A stretch of 64,000 nt of DNA, taken from Spirochaetota bacterium. Lineage in GTDB: Bacteria > Spirochaetota > UBA12135 > COTS27. Positions 20,900 through 29,935 of the stretch are shown here, in pieces. Below the pieces are notes generated by a model, which was given only the letters and a program-made list of their open reading frames with translations, was not told where the DNA came from and searched no databases. A program made the position numbers and the translations under genes. The stretch covers positions 1,829,271 to 1,893,270 of the forward strand of contig AP019861.1 of assembly GCA_013426755.1 (NCBI GenBank). The letters are read 5' to 3'. Position 1 is the first letter of the stretch, and every line of letters starts with the position of its first letter.

Positions 20900-20925
20900 A
20901 AATAGCATATTTTTTATCCCCATTT
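20900..20925 (+). promoter_or_regulatory. Candidate iron/Fe-S operator, transporter site 1
   Basis: Half-site AAATAGCATA (20900-20909), five T, then TATCCCCATTT (20915-20925), one base longer than the other sites. It lies just after a possible -10 box (TATAAA, 20890-20895). It is the most degenerate of the three copies on its right arm. Confidence 0.5.
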
Positions 20926-21003
20926 AGTCTTATCATTCAATATTGACTACCCTAAAGTAGGAAATATTGGCTTGGTGAGAAAAATTTAACCTCACCCAAT
21001 AAA

Positions 21004-21028
21004 AAATAGGATATTTTTTATCCTATTT
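21004..21028 (+). promoter_or_regulatory. Candidate iron/Fe-S operator, transporter site 2 (perfect palindrome)
   Basis: Perfect 10-bp arms, AAATAGGATA (21004-21013) and TATCCTATTT (21019-21028), are separated by five T. The right arm is identical to the one at the rrf2-suf promoter. A TATAAT at 21044-21049 lies 15 bases downstream, so a bound repressor would cover the -35 region of the iron-binding protein gene. Which protein binds is inferred from context. Confidence 0.7.
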
Positions 21029-21043
21029 AATGCATTTCATTTT

Positions 21044-21049
21044 ATAATA
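21044..21049 (+). promoter_or_regulatory. Probable -10 box of the iron-binding protein gene
   Basis: A perfect TATAAT lies 63 bases before the ATG. No good -35 box is at 17 bases; that position falls inside the palindromic operator, which may mean an activator-dependent or weak promoter. Confidence 0.5.
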
Positions 21050-21111
21050 TAGCTGTGTAACATAGCATATTTAACAAATTTAACACAATTATATTTTGGA
21101 GGGAATCCTTT

Positions 21112-22257
21112 ATGAAAAATGCTCAGACACCACAATTACCCGTAAAACCGTTACTGGTATCATCAGTCACCACTTTGAAAGTAGTCGCTAGAAAATTACC
21201 TAAGAAATTACCTGTATTATTACTAGGATTTATTTTTAGCACAATTATTTCACTTCATAACCCATTATCCGCTCAGAGAACCCAAAAATCAAATGAGAAC
21301 GTAGTCAATATTTATTCCTATCGGCAAGAATTTTTAATTCGTCCGCTGCTCGATGCCTTTACTAAAAAAACAGGTATTGACACGAGAGTCGTTTTCCTGA
21401 AAAAAGGAATGTTAGAACGACTTAAAAGTGAAGGAAGAAATTCTCCCGCAGACGTTGTTCTTACTGTAGATGTCAGTCGCTTTAGAGACCTTAAAGAAGC
21501 AGGTGTCTTGCAGAAAATAAGATCAGGTACAGTCAACCGCAATATCCCCACTAAGTATAGAGACCCCGAAGGGATGTGGATCGCTCTTACGACGCGTGCG
21601 CGTATTATTTACGCCTCAGAGGAGCGTGTTAAAGACGGAGAGATCCTTACCTACGAAGAACTTGCCGATCCCAAATGGCGTGGTCGTATTTGTACGCGTT
21701 CTGGTTATCACGTGTACAATATTGCTCTCATAACGTCATTAATCGCTCATCACGGCGAACAAGCAACGGAGAAGTGGCTTACTGGCTTAAAAAACAATCT
21801 TGCCAGAAAACCACAGGGCAATGATCGCGCTCAAGTCAAGGCTATTAAAGAAGGACTCTGTGATATTAGCATTGGCAATAGTTATTATTATGGAAAGATG
21901 CTATTTAACGACAAAAACCCCGAACAAAAAGCATGGGCAAAGTCCGTCAAACTTATCTTTCCTAATCAAGCCAATCGAGGTACTCATATGAATATCTCAG
22001 GAGCCGCTCTCACACGCTACGCTCCCCATAAAAAGAATGCTATCAAATTTATCGATTATCTCAGTAGTGATGAAGCACAGTTTATCTACGGTGAAGTCAA
22101 TTTCGAATTTCCTGTCAAAAGCTCTGTCAATAAACCTAGCAAAATCAAAGAACTCGCTTCAAACTTCAAAGAAGACAACCTTCCATTACAAGAGATCATG
22201 GACAATTACAAAAAAGCAGTTATTTTGCTCGATAAAGTAAAATTTGATGAATTGTAA
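21112..22257 (+). CDS. Ferric-iron ABC transporter, periplasmic binding protein (FbpA/FutA type)
   Basis: This 381-residue extracytoplasmic solute-binding protein has a long basic N-region and a hydrophobic signal core at about 33-47; cleavage is likely after N-P-L-S-A (54). VVNIYSYRQEFLIRPLLDAFTKKTG and ADVVLTVDVSRFRDLKEAGVLQ match the Fe3+-binding FbpA/FutA/IdiA family. Tyr258-260 in GNSYYYGKM supplies the paired tyrosines that bind ferric iron. A strong ggaggg ribosome site sits 8 bases before the ATG. The permease and ATPase follow in order but after 846 and 314 bases, far looser than a normal operon. The palindromic operator upstream suggests control by iron or Fe-S status. Confidence 0.92.
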   Translation: MKNAQTPQLPVKPLLVSSVTTLKVVARKLPKKLPVLLLGFIFSTIISLHNPLSAQRTQKSNENVVNIYSYRQEFLIRPLLDAFTKKTGIDTRVVFLKKGMLERLKSEGRNSPADVVLTVDVSRFRDLKEAGVLQKIRSGTVNRNIPTKYRDPEGMWIALTTRARIIYASEERVKDGEILTYEELADPKWRGRICTRSGYHVYNIALITSLIAHHGEQATEKWLTGLKNNLARKPQGNDRAQVKAIKEGLCDISIGNSYYYGKMLFNDKNPEQKAWAKSVKLIFPNQANRGTHMNISGAALTRYAPHKKNAIKFIDYLSSDEAQFIYGEVNFEFPVKSSVNKPSKIKELASNFKEDNLPLQEIMDNYKKAVILLDKVKFDEL

Positions 22258-23103
22258 CCTACCGAAGTAAGTCTCTTTCATCTTAAAAATTTATACTAGA
22301 AACCACACTTATTGTATTGACAATTCCTTATTTTCATCATTCAGACGATAAAATGTTTATATAGATGTTCATATAGATGTTCGTATATAAGTGTGGTTTG
22401 CTATATGTAGTTTGGCTAAATACAGATTGTTAAATGCAGATTGCTGAGCGTAGTTTGCTAAGTATGACTTACTATGTGTAATTTACTAAGTATAGTTTAC
22501 TAAGCATAATTTGCTAATTATGATTTGCTATGTGTAATTTACTAAGTATAATACAATACGTTTGCTACTACTTGTAATATTATCACAGCGTATCGCAGAA
22601 TAATAACTAGCCTAATTATCACTTTGCTTGCTACCTAGCTATTACGTTACTCTATAACTATCACCTTGCTTTATAACTGTCGTTTTACGGTAAAATAGAA
22701 TTTTACCGTAAAATTTTACTGCATAGTTTTATCACAAAATTTTATCGCAAAAATTTACCCATTGATGACTATTACTGGCGACTAATAGGATTGATAGGAT
22801 TGTACAGTAAAATTTTATCGTAAAATTTCACCAAAAATTTCACCTACTAATGACTATTATAAACGACTATTTTTAAGAACATGCACGATGAATGCTATAA
22901 TTTCTGTATTCGTTAGTTGTTAACAACTTATCAATATCACTTTTGATGTGATGTGAGTAAAGGCGATTATTTCTCTACGTATTTTTATTGATTGTGCCGG
23001 TTAAATTCGTGGTTTTTTATATCATTTAAATGGATCGTTTTTTACATTATTTTTTATACTTTTTATATTTTTATATCATTTTTATAATTTCCTAGCATCT
23101 ATT
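22258..23103 (+). other. 846-bp spacer with degenerate repeats and a long hairpin
   Basis: From 22395 to 22560 a roughly 20-base unit (variants of tgctaagtatgattt) is repeated with much drift. A perfect 14-bp inverted repeat is listed separately. At 23028-23052 a degenerate relative of the iron operator (AAATGGATCG, five T, TACATTATTT) may be a fourth site just before the permease gene. No gene is visible. Confidence 0.6.
22683..22713. terminator. Perfect 14-bp inverted repeat, possible terminator or attenuator
   Basis: TTTTACGGTAAAAT (22683-22696), a 3-base loop, then its exact complement (22700-22713), followed by TTTT. It lies 425 bases after the iron-binding protein gene and 390 before the permease, so it could reduce read-through between them. 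Similar ACGGTAAA/taaaattttac fragments recur to 22850. Confidence 0.55.
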
Positions 23104-24855
23104 ATGCATTTACCCGTAGAGCCTATCAAACAAAGAGTCTCTTCTGTATTAACGACCTGGTTAAAACTAGGGAAGAAATATCTCAATAAATTAAAATTAT
23201 GGCAGACCATCTTTATTCTCTTAGTAGCTATTTTTTTTCTACTTCCCATCGTTACTATTCTCAAATTAGCCCTCTTTTCAGAAGTGGTTAACAATTACAA
23301 AGAATTTGCCATTGACAATATCTGGAAACACTTACTAGCCACAACACTTCCCAGCTACATTAAAAATTCATTCATTTTAATATTTTTAACGGGGTTTTAC
23401 AGCTTAATCCTAGGTGTCGCGACAGCTTGGATTGTCAGTCATTATCATTTTTATACGAGAAAGATTGTCACGTGGGCATTGATTCTTCCTTTCTCGATTC
23501 CGACCTATATATCGGCGTATATTTATGCCGATTTCCTAGATTATAGCGGTCCGCTGCAGATCTGGGTCCGTACAGTCCTTGAAGTAGAACGCGCATCAGA
23601 ATATTACTTTCCAAGCATTCGCAGTCTCGGCGGAGCTAGTATTATAATGACATTGGCTTTATATCCATATGTGTATCTTTTAGCGAGAAAAGCTTTCTAC
23701 GAACATTCTGCTTCACTAGCTAGAGCTCAAGAACTTATGGGAATCAGTGGACTGCGCGGTTTTTTTAAGATTTCACTGCCGCTAGCGAGACCTGCTATAT
23801 CGGTAGGCGTTATTTTAGTCGTTTTAGAAACACTCAATGACTTCGGCGCTGTAGAATACCTAGCCGTGCATACTATTTCAATCGGCGTTTATAATCTGTG
23901 GCTCAATTTAAACGATCTAACTTCCGCAGCAAGACTTGCCTGTCTGACATTGATTGTCGTCTGCAGTATCATTTATCTAGAACACGTGAGTCGCAGAGCA
24001 CAAGAACAATATCAAAAAGAAGCCAGTTATTACGACCCGCCCCGTAATCATCCCAGCCGCTTTATAAAAGTTTTGCTAGCCTTTTTTTGTTGGATTCCCA
24101 TCATTTTAGGCTTCATCATTCCAGTGAGCATTTTAGTCGTCTACACCATAGCCAATTATGCCTTGTTTTTTGAAGACAATTTCATCAAATATATTTCAAA
24201 CACATTAGCTTTATCGTTATGGGCAGCTGGATTTAGCACATTGATAGCCGTTACGCTCGCCTATTTAGAACGCAATCAAAAATCACGGTTCATAAGTAGC
24301 GTCAGTCAATTTGTAAACCTTGGCTATGCTATTCCCGGCACGATTGTTGCTATTGGCATTATTATTCCGTTTGGAATATTTGATAATTGGTTTGATGCTA
24401 AAATGGAATTGTTTTTTGGACTCAGGCCTGGTTTAATATTGAGTGGGACGGGGGGCGCCATTATTTTTGCCTATATTGTTAGATTTTCAAGCATTTCATT
24501 AGGGTCCACACGGTCTAGCCTCAAAAAAATATCGATGAGTATCGATCAATCAGGAAAATTATTTGGCTATAACGACAGACAAATTATCACACGTATTCAT
24601 CTTCCACTATTAAAAAAAAGCATACTTACAGGATTTCTTATTGTTTTTATTGACAGCATGAAAGAATTGTCGGCTACGATCATCCTCAGGCCTTTTGATT
24701 TTGAGACCTTAGCGACGTATATTTATGCTTTTGCTTCGAATGAACTTATCGAAGAAGCCGCCGCTGCATGTTTGCTGTTAATTTTAGTTGGATTGATCCC
24801 CATATACCTGATCACACAAACGTTTATTCAAGACAATCATAAATCCATGCATTAA
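23104..24855 (+). CDS. Ferric-iron ABC transporter permease (FbpB type, fused dimer)
   Basis: The 583-residue inner-membrane protein has about 12 transmembrane helices in two homologous halves, the usual FbpB form in which both permease modules are in one chain. The two EAA-type coupling loops are visible as ARAQELMGISGLRGFFKISLP and GKLFGYNDRQIITRIHLPLL. Length is normal (500-580 for the family). The N-terminal 25 residues are polar, and the first helix begins at about 32. It pairs with the binding protein upstream and the ATPase downstream. Confidence 0.92.
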   Translation: MHLPVEPIKQRVSSVLTTWLKLGKKYLNKLKLWQTIFILLVAIFFLLPIVTILKLALFSEVVNNYKEFAIDNIWKHLLATTLPSYIKNSFILIFLTGFYSLILGVATAWIVSHYHFYTRKIVTWALILPFSIPTYISAYIYADFLDYSGPLQIWVRTVLEVERASEYYFPSIRSLGGASIIMTLALYPYVYLLARKAFYEHSASLARAQELMGISGLRGFFKISLPLARPAISVGVILVVLETLNDFGAVEYLAVHTISIGVYNLWLNLNDLTSAARLACLTLIVVCSIIYLEHVSRRAQEQYQKEASYYDPPRNHPSRFIKVLLAFFCWIPIILGFIIPVSILVVYTIANYALFFEDNFIKYISNTLALSLWAAGFSTLIAVTLAYLERNQKSRFISSVSQFVNLGYAIPGTIVAIGIIIPFGIFDNWFDAKMELFFGLRPGLILSGTGGAIIFAYIVRFSSISLGSTRSSLKKISMSIDQSGKLFGYNDRQIITRIHLPLLKKSILTGFLIVFIDSMKELSATIILRPFDFETLATYIYAFASNELIEEAAAACLLLILVGLIPIYLITQTFIQDNHKSMH

Positions 24856-25169
24856 TCTTCTCTTTTCCTCTTCTTATAAGCATTGTCCAGTAAATAAAAA
24901 AGCACTTGCTTTACTCCACCGCTAGCACACTAAAATATATGCGTACCAGCCGTTATTTCACTAACTTTAAATCGCTAAAAACAGTCTCAAATTGCAATAA
25001 CCACTAGTATTCACCACATAATCACCCCAACATCAGGGTATACTACTAATAATGATATGATTTGTAACAATACGATTGAGAACGCAATTTGACGGCTAAT
25101 AGACAAACAGTAGCAATCTACCTCCATTGAACTACCCGTTTTATAACCGATCATGCTCTAACTATTCAA
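24856..25169 (+). other. 314-bp spacer between permease and ATPase genes
   Basis: AT-rich; no gene, clear terminator or tandem array is visible. Confidence 0.5.
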
Positions 25170-26408
25170 ATGACTTCTATCGTAAAGACCTATTCTCACA
25201 ATCACGGTGCAGCCTCAATTCCAAATCAGCACCCGCTTAAAAGAACCGTTTTCTTAAAAATAGATAACCTTGTTCTCAATTATCAAAAATTGACCATTGT
25301 TAAAGACTTATCGCTTAGTATCTATAAAGAAGAGATAGTTTGTTTATTAGGGCCCTCTGGGTGTGGGAAAACAACACTGCTTAAAGCTCTAGCAGGATTC
25401 ATTGCACCTAGTAGAGGACGCATTTGCTTGTACGACAAACCGATCAGTACAGCAGAACACTTAGTCCCCCCTGCAGCTAGAAATATAACGATGGTATTTC
25501 AAGACCTAGCCTTATTCCCCCATATGACGGTAAAAGAAAACATTATGGTGGCAATGAAAAATAGTCGTGCCCGTACCCAGAAAAATAGACTCGACACGCT
25601 TATCACAGCCCTAAAACTAGAACACGTCATAAACAAATACCCACACCTTATCTCAGGTGGCGAACAGCAACGAACGGCACTCGCACGCGCTCTAGCACCT
25701 AAGCCTCCGCTTATTTTACTTGACGAACCGCTCTCAAGTCAAGACGTAGAATTAAAACAGAAACTGCAATTTTCACTCAAACTCCTGCTCAAAGAAGAAA
25801 AAATCACAACCATTTTCGTCACACACGACCAAGATGAAGCCTTTGCTCTCTCAGATAAGATGGGCGTCTTACACAATCAAACCTTAGAACAATACGGAAC
25901 ACCCTATGAAGTCTATTACCAGCCCGCGTCGCGTTTTATTGCTGATTTCATAGGTAAGGGAACCCTTATAAATGGAATTATCGAAGAAGGAATACTTATC
26001 AGTGAATTTGGAAGAATCAAAAAATTTCAATTAGTCACACGATCACACACTTCGCAAGCTACATCAGTTACTACTTCCCCGCAGAAAACAAATACCCCTA
26101 ACCAATATTCACATACCCATGCGCCTTCATCCACCCCAGTGTCACAGCCCTCACCCCATGAACCCTATAAAAGAAAATCGTTAAATGTCAAACTACTCGT
26201 TCGTCCTGACGACGTACAACTAGACAACAGAAGTGCTATCCGTGCCCACATCACCCAGATTATTTTTCAAGGAAGTCACTTCCTCTACGTATTAAAACTC
26301 AATTCAGGCACCGAATTGCTCTCATTAATGCCTTCTATTTACCGCTACAATATAGGTGAAGAAGTGGGCATTGCATTCTCATTTCAACGCATTATTGTTT
26401 TTACTTAG
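25170..26408 (+). CDS. Ferric-iron ABC transporter ATPase (FbpC type)
   Basis: This is the 412-residue nucleotide-binding subunit that powers iron uptake. Walker A is GPSGCGKTT (about 64-72), the Q-loop is VFQDLALFPHM, the ABC signature is ISGGEQQRTALARAL, Walker B is LILLDEPLS, and the switch His is in FVTHDQDEA. A C-terminal TOBE-like regulatory region follows, interrupted by a Ser/Thr/Pro/His-rich low-complexity insert (about 288-335). The first 25 residues are an extra N-terminal stretch. It is family-typical otherwise and completes the transporter. Confidence 0.93.
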   Translation: MTSIVKTYSHNHGAASIPNQHPLKRTVFLKIDNLVLNYQKLTIVKDLSLSIYKEEIVCLLGPSGCGKTTLLKALAGFIAPSRGRICLYDKPISTAEHLVPPAARNITMVFQDLALFPHMTVKENIMVAMKNSRARTQKNRLDTLITALKLEHVINKYPHLISGGEQQRTALARALAPKPPLILLDEPLSSQDVELKQKLQFSLKLLLKEEKITTIFVTHDQDEAFALSDKMGVLHNQTLEQYGTPYEVYYQPASRFIADFIGKGTLINGIIEEGILISEFGRIKKFQLVTRSHTSQATSVTTSPQKTNTPNQYSHTHAPSSTPVSQPSPHEPYKRKSLNVKLLVRPDDVQLDNRSAIRAHITQIIFQGSHFLYVLKLNSGTELLSLMPSIYRYNIGEEVGIAFSFQRIIVFT

Positions 26409-26622
26409 CAAAGATTAAATTTTACTACTTCATAGAAATAGTTGCTTTATAGAAACAATTGCTTTATAGGAAAAAACTTTAAAGAAATGCCGATATTTTT
26501 ATGGTTAATGGCTTAGAAAGTGTGCTTGACTGGCTAAGTAAAATGTGATTGACTGATTTTAAGTAGAACGTAGATGACTGGTTAAATAAGATGACTGATT
26601 AAATAGAATGTGATTAAGTAAG

Positions 26623-27381
26623 ATGGAATTGACACTTCAAACTATACTCATTATCTTAGGCGTTGGCTTTATCAGTGGTTTTATCAATACCATTTCTGCT
26701 GGCGGGTCATTTATTACCCTTCCTGTGCTCATTCTCTTAGGCGTTCCTCCTCATGTTACCAATGCCAGTAATCGCGTGGCCATTGTCTTACAGAGTGCTG
26801 CTAGCTGTATCCTTTACTATTCACAGAACATTCTCAATGTAAAAAAAAGTTTGTATCTAGCCATTCCTTCTATCTTAGGCTCGATTATTGGTGCTTATCT
26901 AGCGGTGTATATTGATGCTGATATCTTTAAAAAATTGATAGGTGTCTTTATGATTGTGACTATTTTTATGATGGTGTTCAAGCCTGATAGATGGATTGCT
27001 ACTAAGAGTCGTCATAAACATGAAACATTGAGTGGAGGAGAATTTATTGTCTTTGTCGGTATTGGGATGTATGGTGGATTTATTCAAGCAGGAGTGGGTG
27101 CTTTACTATTAACAGGAATGGTACTCGTGGGGCACTTCGATCTCAAAAATGCCAACGCTATCAAAATGGCACTTTCATTCCTCTTCAATGTCTCTAGTTT
27201 AACGATCTTCTTAATCAATGGTCTTGTTGATTGGGGCGTTGGTCTAGCGTTAGCGGTGGGGTCCATAATAGGAGCTTTGCTCGGTACGAAAATCTCTATT
27301 AAAGGCGGGGCACGATTTACCAGATGGGCACTCATTATTACGCTCATTGGTCTTTCTGGACAGTTGCTTAATATTTGGTAA
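26623..27381 (+). CDS. TauE/SafE family membrane transporter
   Basis: The 252-residue protein has about eight hydrophobic segments. N-terminal GFISGFINTISAGGSFITLPVLILLGVPPHVTNASN is the diagnostic TauE/SafE/YfcA segment, and it is echoed in the second half by GMYGGFIQAGVGALLLTG. The family moves organic or inorganic sulfur anions and other small anions across the inner membrane; the substrate here is unknown. The start codon sits at the end of degenerate repeats (taaataagatgact-type, 26560-26622), one of which contains the ATG context, so no normal ribosome site is visible. Confidence 0.87.
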   Translation: MELTLQTILIILGVGFISGFINTISAGGSFITLPVLILLGVPPHVTNASNRVAIVLQSAASCILYYSQNILNVKKSLYLAIPSILGSIIGAYLAVYIDADIFKKLIGVFMIVTIFMMVFKPDRWIATKSRHKHETLSGGEFIVFVGIGMYGGFIQAGVGALLLTGMVLVGHFDLKNANAIKMALSFLFNVSSLTIFLINGLVDWGVGLALAVGSIIGALLGTKISIKGGARFTRWALIITLIGLSGQLLNIW

Positions 27382-27775
27382 ATTGACCGATCTGCTAGCG
27401 ATCAGACTTCTGTTCTAGAAAAATTCTGTTTTTGATAGGCCGTTAAGAATCCAGTTGCAGTCCAATCATTTAATTTATAATCCATATCTCATGATATAGT
27501 GTATACTGTTAGCTATATTAACCCATTCTCAATCAATCTGTTCAGATTTGCTCAGATTTTCTCTTCACCAAGTGAAGATGTATTGTAAAATATAATCATC
27601 TATACCGTACGATTGAAGTTCTTTATATAAGTTTATACCTGTTAATAATATAAACCTTTTGTGTCTTTTTACGCCTCTTTATACTCTATTAGAGCATAGC
27701 GCATTTTATTGATAACAACTGTAATTAAATAAAAAAACTGCGTGAATTCAAAAATTTATTAGCAGAAATCACACT
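27382..27775 (+). other. 394-bp region upstream of enolase
   Basis: AT-rich; probably holds the enolase promoter (TTGCAG near 27459 with TATAAT about 15 bases on, or TATACT near 27502), but no candidate is strong. No gene is visible. Confidence 0.4.
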
Positions 27776-29104
27776 ATGGCATCTATTACACACATTCATG
27801 CGCGCGAAATACTGGATTCGCGTGGCAATCCAACAATTGAAGTCGATGTTGTATTGAATTCTAGTGTCCTAGGCCGTGCTGCTGTTCCAGCGGGCGCCTC
27901 TACAGGCATTAACGAGGCAAATGAACTACGTGACGGTGATAAAAACAGATACCTCGGCAAAGGTGTTCTCAAAGCGGTAGAAAACGTCAATACCGAGATC
28001 AGTGAAGCCATTATCGGACATAGCGTCTTCAATCAAATAGGCATCGATCAGACTATGATCGAGCTTGATAACACACCCAGCAAAAAACGGCTCGGGGCTA
28101 ATGCTATCTTAGGCGTCTCCCTAGCTGTTGCTAAAGCTGCTGCTAACGAATTAGGTCTCCCCTTATATCGGTACTTAGGAGGACCGGGAGTACATCAATT
28201 GCCTATACCGATGGCTAATATCTTAAACGGTGGTGCACATGCTGACAATACTGTCGATATTCAAGAATTTATGATCATGCCCGTTGGTGCAACGAGTTAT
28301 CGTGAAGCCTTGCGGCACATCACAGAGGTATTTCATACCCTTAAAAAACTGTTAAAAGAACGGGGACTGAACACGAATATCGGTGATGAAGGGGGCTTCG
28401 CTCCTAATCTAAGCAGCACTGATGAAACGATTGCACTTATTACAGAAGCTATCGAGAAAGCAGGCTACCAGCCCAAGCAAGATATCGCTATCGCACTGGA
28501 CGCCGCAGCATCTGAAATGACGCACGCAGCAGGCAAACCCAATACGTACCAATTTTGGAAATCATCAAAAAATATCATTTCTTCAGAAGCTATGGTCACT
28601 TATTGGACTGAGCTTCTAAACCGTCATAAAACCATTATTTCCCTAGAAGACCCCTTAAGTGAAACTGATTGGGAGGGGTGGAAATTACTAACAGAAAAAG
28701 TCTGTGCGCCCACTCATTCTACCGCGTCTCGCCGTCCAATCCAGTTAGTCGGAGATGATCTTTTTGTAACCAATCCTACCTTCTTACAGAAAGGTCTCAA
28801 GCATAACATAGCCAATGCTATTCTTATCAAACTCAATCAAATCGGGACTCTTAGTGAAACATTAAACGTTATTCGCATGGCACAAACGCACCGCTATGGC
28901 GTTGTTCTATCCCATCGGTCAGGAGAAACCGAAGACACCACGATCGCGCATTTAGCCGTCGCAGCTGGAGCTGCGCAGATCAAAACAGGTTCACTTTCAC
29001 GAAGTGACCGCCTAGCCAAATACAATGAACTCTTACGCATCGAAGAAGACCTAGAAAACCACGCCAGTTTTAATAAAGCCGCTTCCTTCTACAACATTGA
29101 ATAA
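27776..29104 (+). CDS. eno: Enolase
   Basis: Enolase interconverts 2-phosphoglycerate and phosphoenolpyruvate in glycolysis. The 442-residue protein has the family landmarks [81 protein letters not shown] (catalytic Lys) and [20 protein letters not shown]. Length is near the usual 430, with a small insert (about 316-326) just before the GDD metal ligand. It appears monocistronic or co-transcribed with the lipoprotein 57 bases downstream. Confidence 0.98.
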   Translation: MASITHIHAREILDSRGNPTIEVDVVLNSSVLGRAAVPAGASTGINEANELRDGDKNRYLGKGVLKAVENVNTEISEAIIGHSVFNQIGIDQTMIELDNTPSKKRLGANAILGVSLAVAKAAANELGLPLYRYLGGPGVHQLPIPMANILNGGAHADNTVDIQEFMIMPVGATSYREALRHITEVFHTLKKLLKERGLNTNIGDEGGFAPNLSSTDETIALITEAIEKAGYQPKQDIAIALDAAASEMTHAAGKPNTYQFWKSSKNIISSEAMVTYWTELLNRHKTIISLEDPLSETDWEGWKLLTEKVCAPTHSTASRRPIQLVGDDLFVTNPTFLQKGLKHNIANAILIKLNQIGTLSETLNVIRMAQTHRYGVVLSHRSGETEDTTIAHLAVAAGAAQIKTGSLSRSDRLAKYNELLRIEEDLENHASFNKAASFYNIE

Positions 29105-29161
29105 TCTTAAATAATAACCATTCACTCGTTATAAAAAAATATCCACCTTCCTATATAAGCC

Positions 29162-29674
29162 ATGTCTTCATCACCTATAAAAATTTTCTGCATTAGCCTC
29201 ATTATCCTCATATTAGGCATTGTAATGACTAGCTGTGCTAAACTTAAAGAAGTACCCGTTATTACGAACCTAGATTTAAACAAGGTTTATATGATTGACA
29301 ATAACGTGACTGCTGAAGTTTTACTCACCATCAATAATCCTTCTTCCTATGACATTACGGTACGGCTTACCCATCTACAAATTTCTAGAAATTCTGAACC
29401 ACTGCTAACTGAGTTACCCAAAGTCCCCACTACCACGATAAAAAAAGGAAACAATCAAATTACCTTACCCATTACTGTTAACAAAGATAAACTAATAAAC
29501 AATGCCTTCAAATCATTTATTACTTCACAAACAACATTTACTATTAAGGGAAGTTTTATTTACCAATACGCAACTGTTAAAGGTAAGTTTTATTTCAATG
29601 AACCTATCACAGTTGATCTAAGTAAAGTACTAGACACCACGCTAGATAATGTTTTAGATAATTTATTCAAATAA
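29162..29674 (+). CDS. LEA14-like (WHy domain) lipoprotein
   Basis: This 170-residue protein has a lipoprotein signal: hydrophobic core 7-22, then VMTSC with the lipidated Cys at about 25; the lipobox is loose, as is common in spirochaetes. The rest resembles the LEA14/WHy beta-sandwich: ITNLDLNKVYMIDNNVTAEV, LLTINNPSSYDITVRLTHLQI, then TIKKGNNQITLPITVN. LEA14-like bacterial lipoproteins are of unknown function. It closely follows enolase. A possible weak terminator (GTGTC with GACAC, then ctttttaaa) lies near 29828-29858. Confidence 0.75.
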   Translation: MSSSPIKIFCISLIILILGIVMTSCAKLKEVPVITNLDLNKVYMIDNNVTAEVLLTINNPSSYDITVRLTHLQISRNSEPLLTELPKVPTTTIKKGNNQITLPITVNKDKLINNAFKSFITSQTTFTIKGSFIYQYATVKGKFYFNEPITVDLSKVLDTTLDNVLDNLFK

Positions 29675-29935
29675 CCGAACGAAGTGTTTTTTAAGAAATA
29701 CGTTGTTCGCATAGCTTCTCTTATTTACGCTAATTCAATGGGTATAGACTAAAGTCGATACTGATTCAATCGATGCCCATTAATGCCTATTAATGCCCAT
29801 CCGATCAACGCTCATTAAATCATAGCCGTGTCCTACATAAAGACACAGCATCTTTTTAAATTAGCATGGCTGTAACGATAACCCTCGCTATAATCGTTAA
29901 TAATAACAAAAAAATCTAGAACTGGTGAAAGCGCC

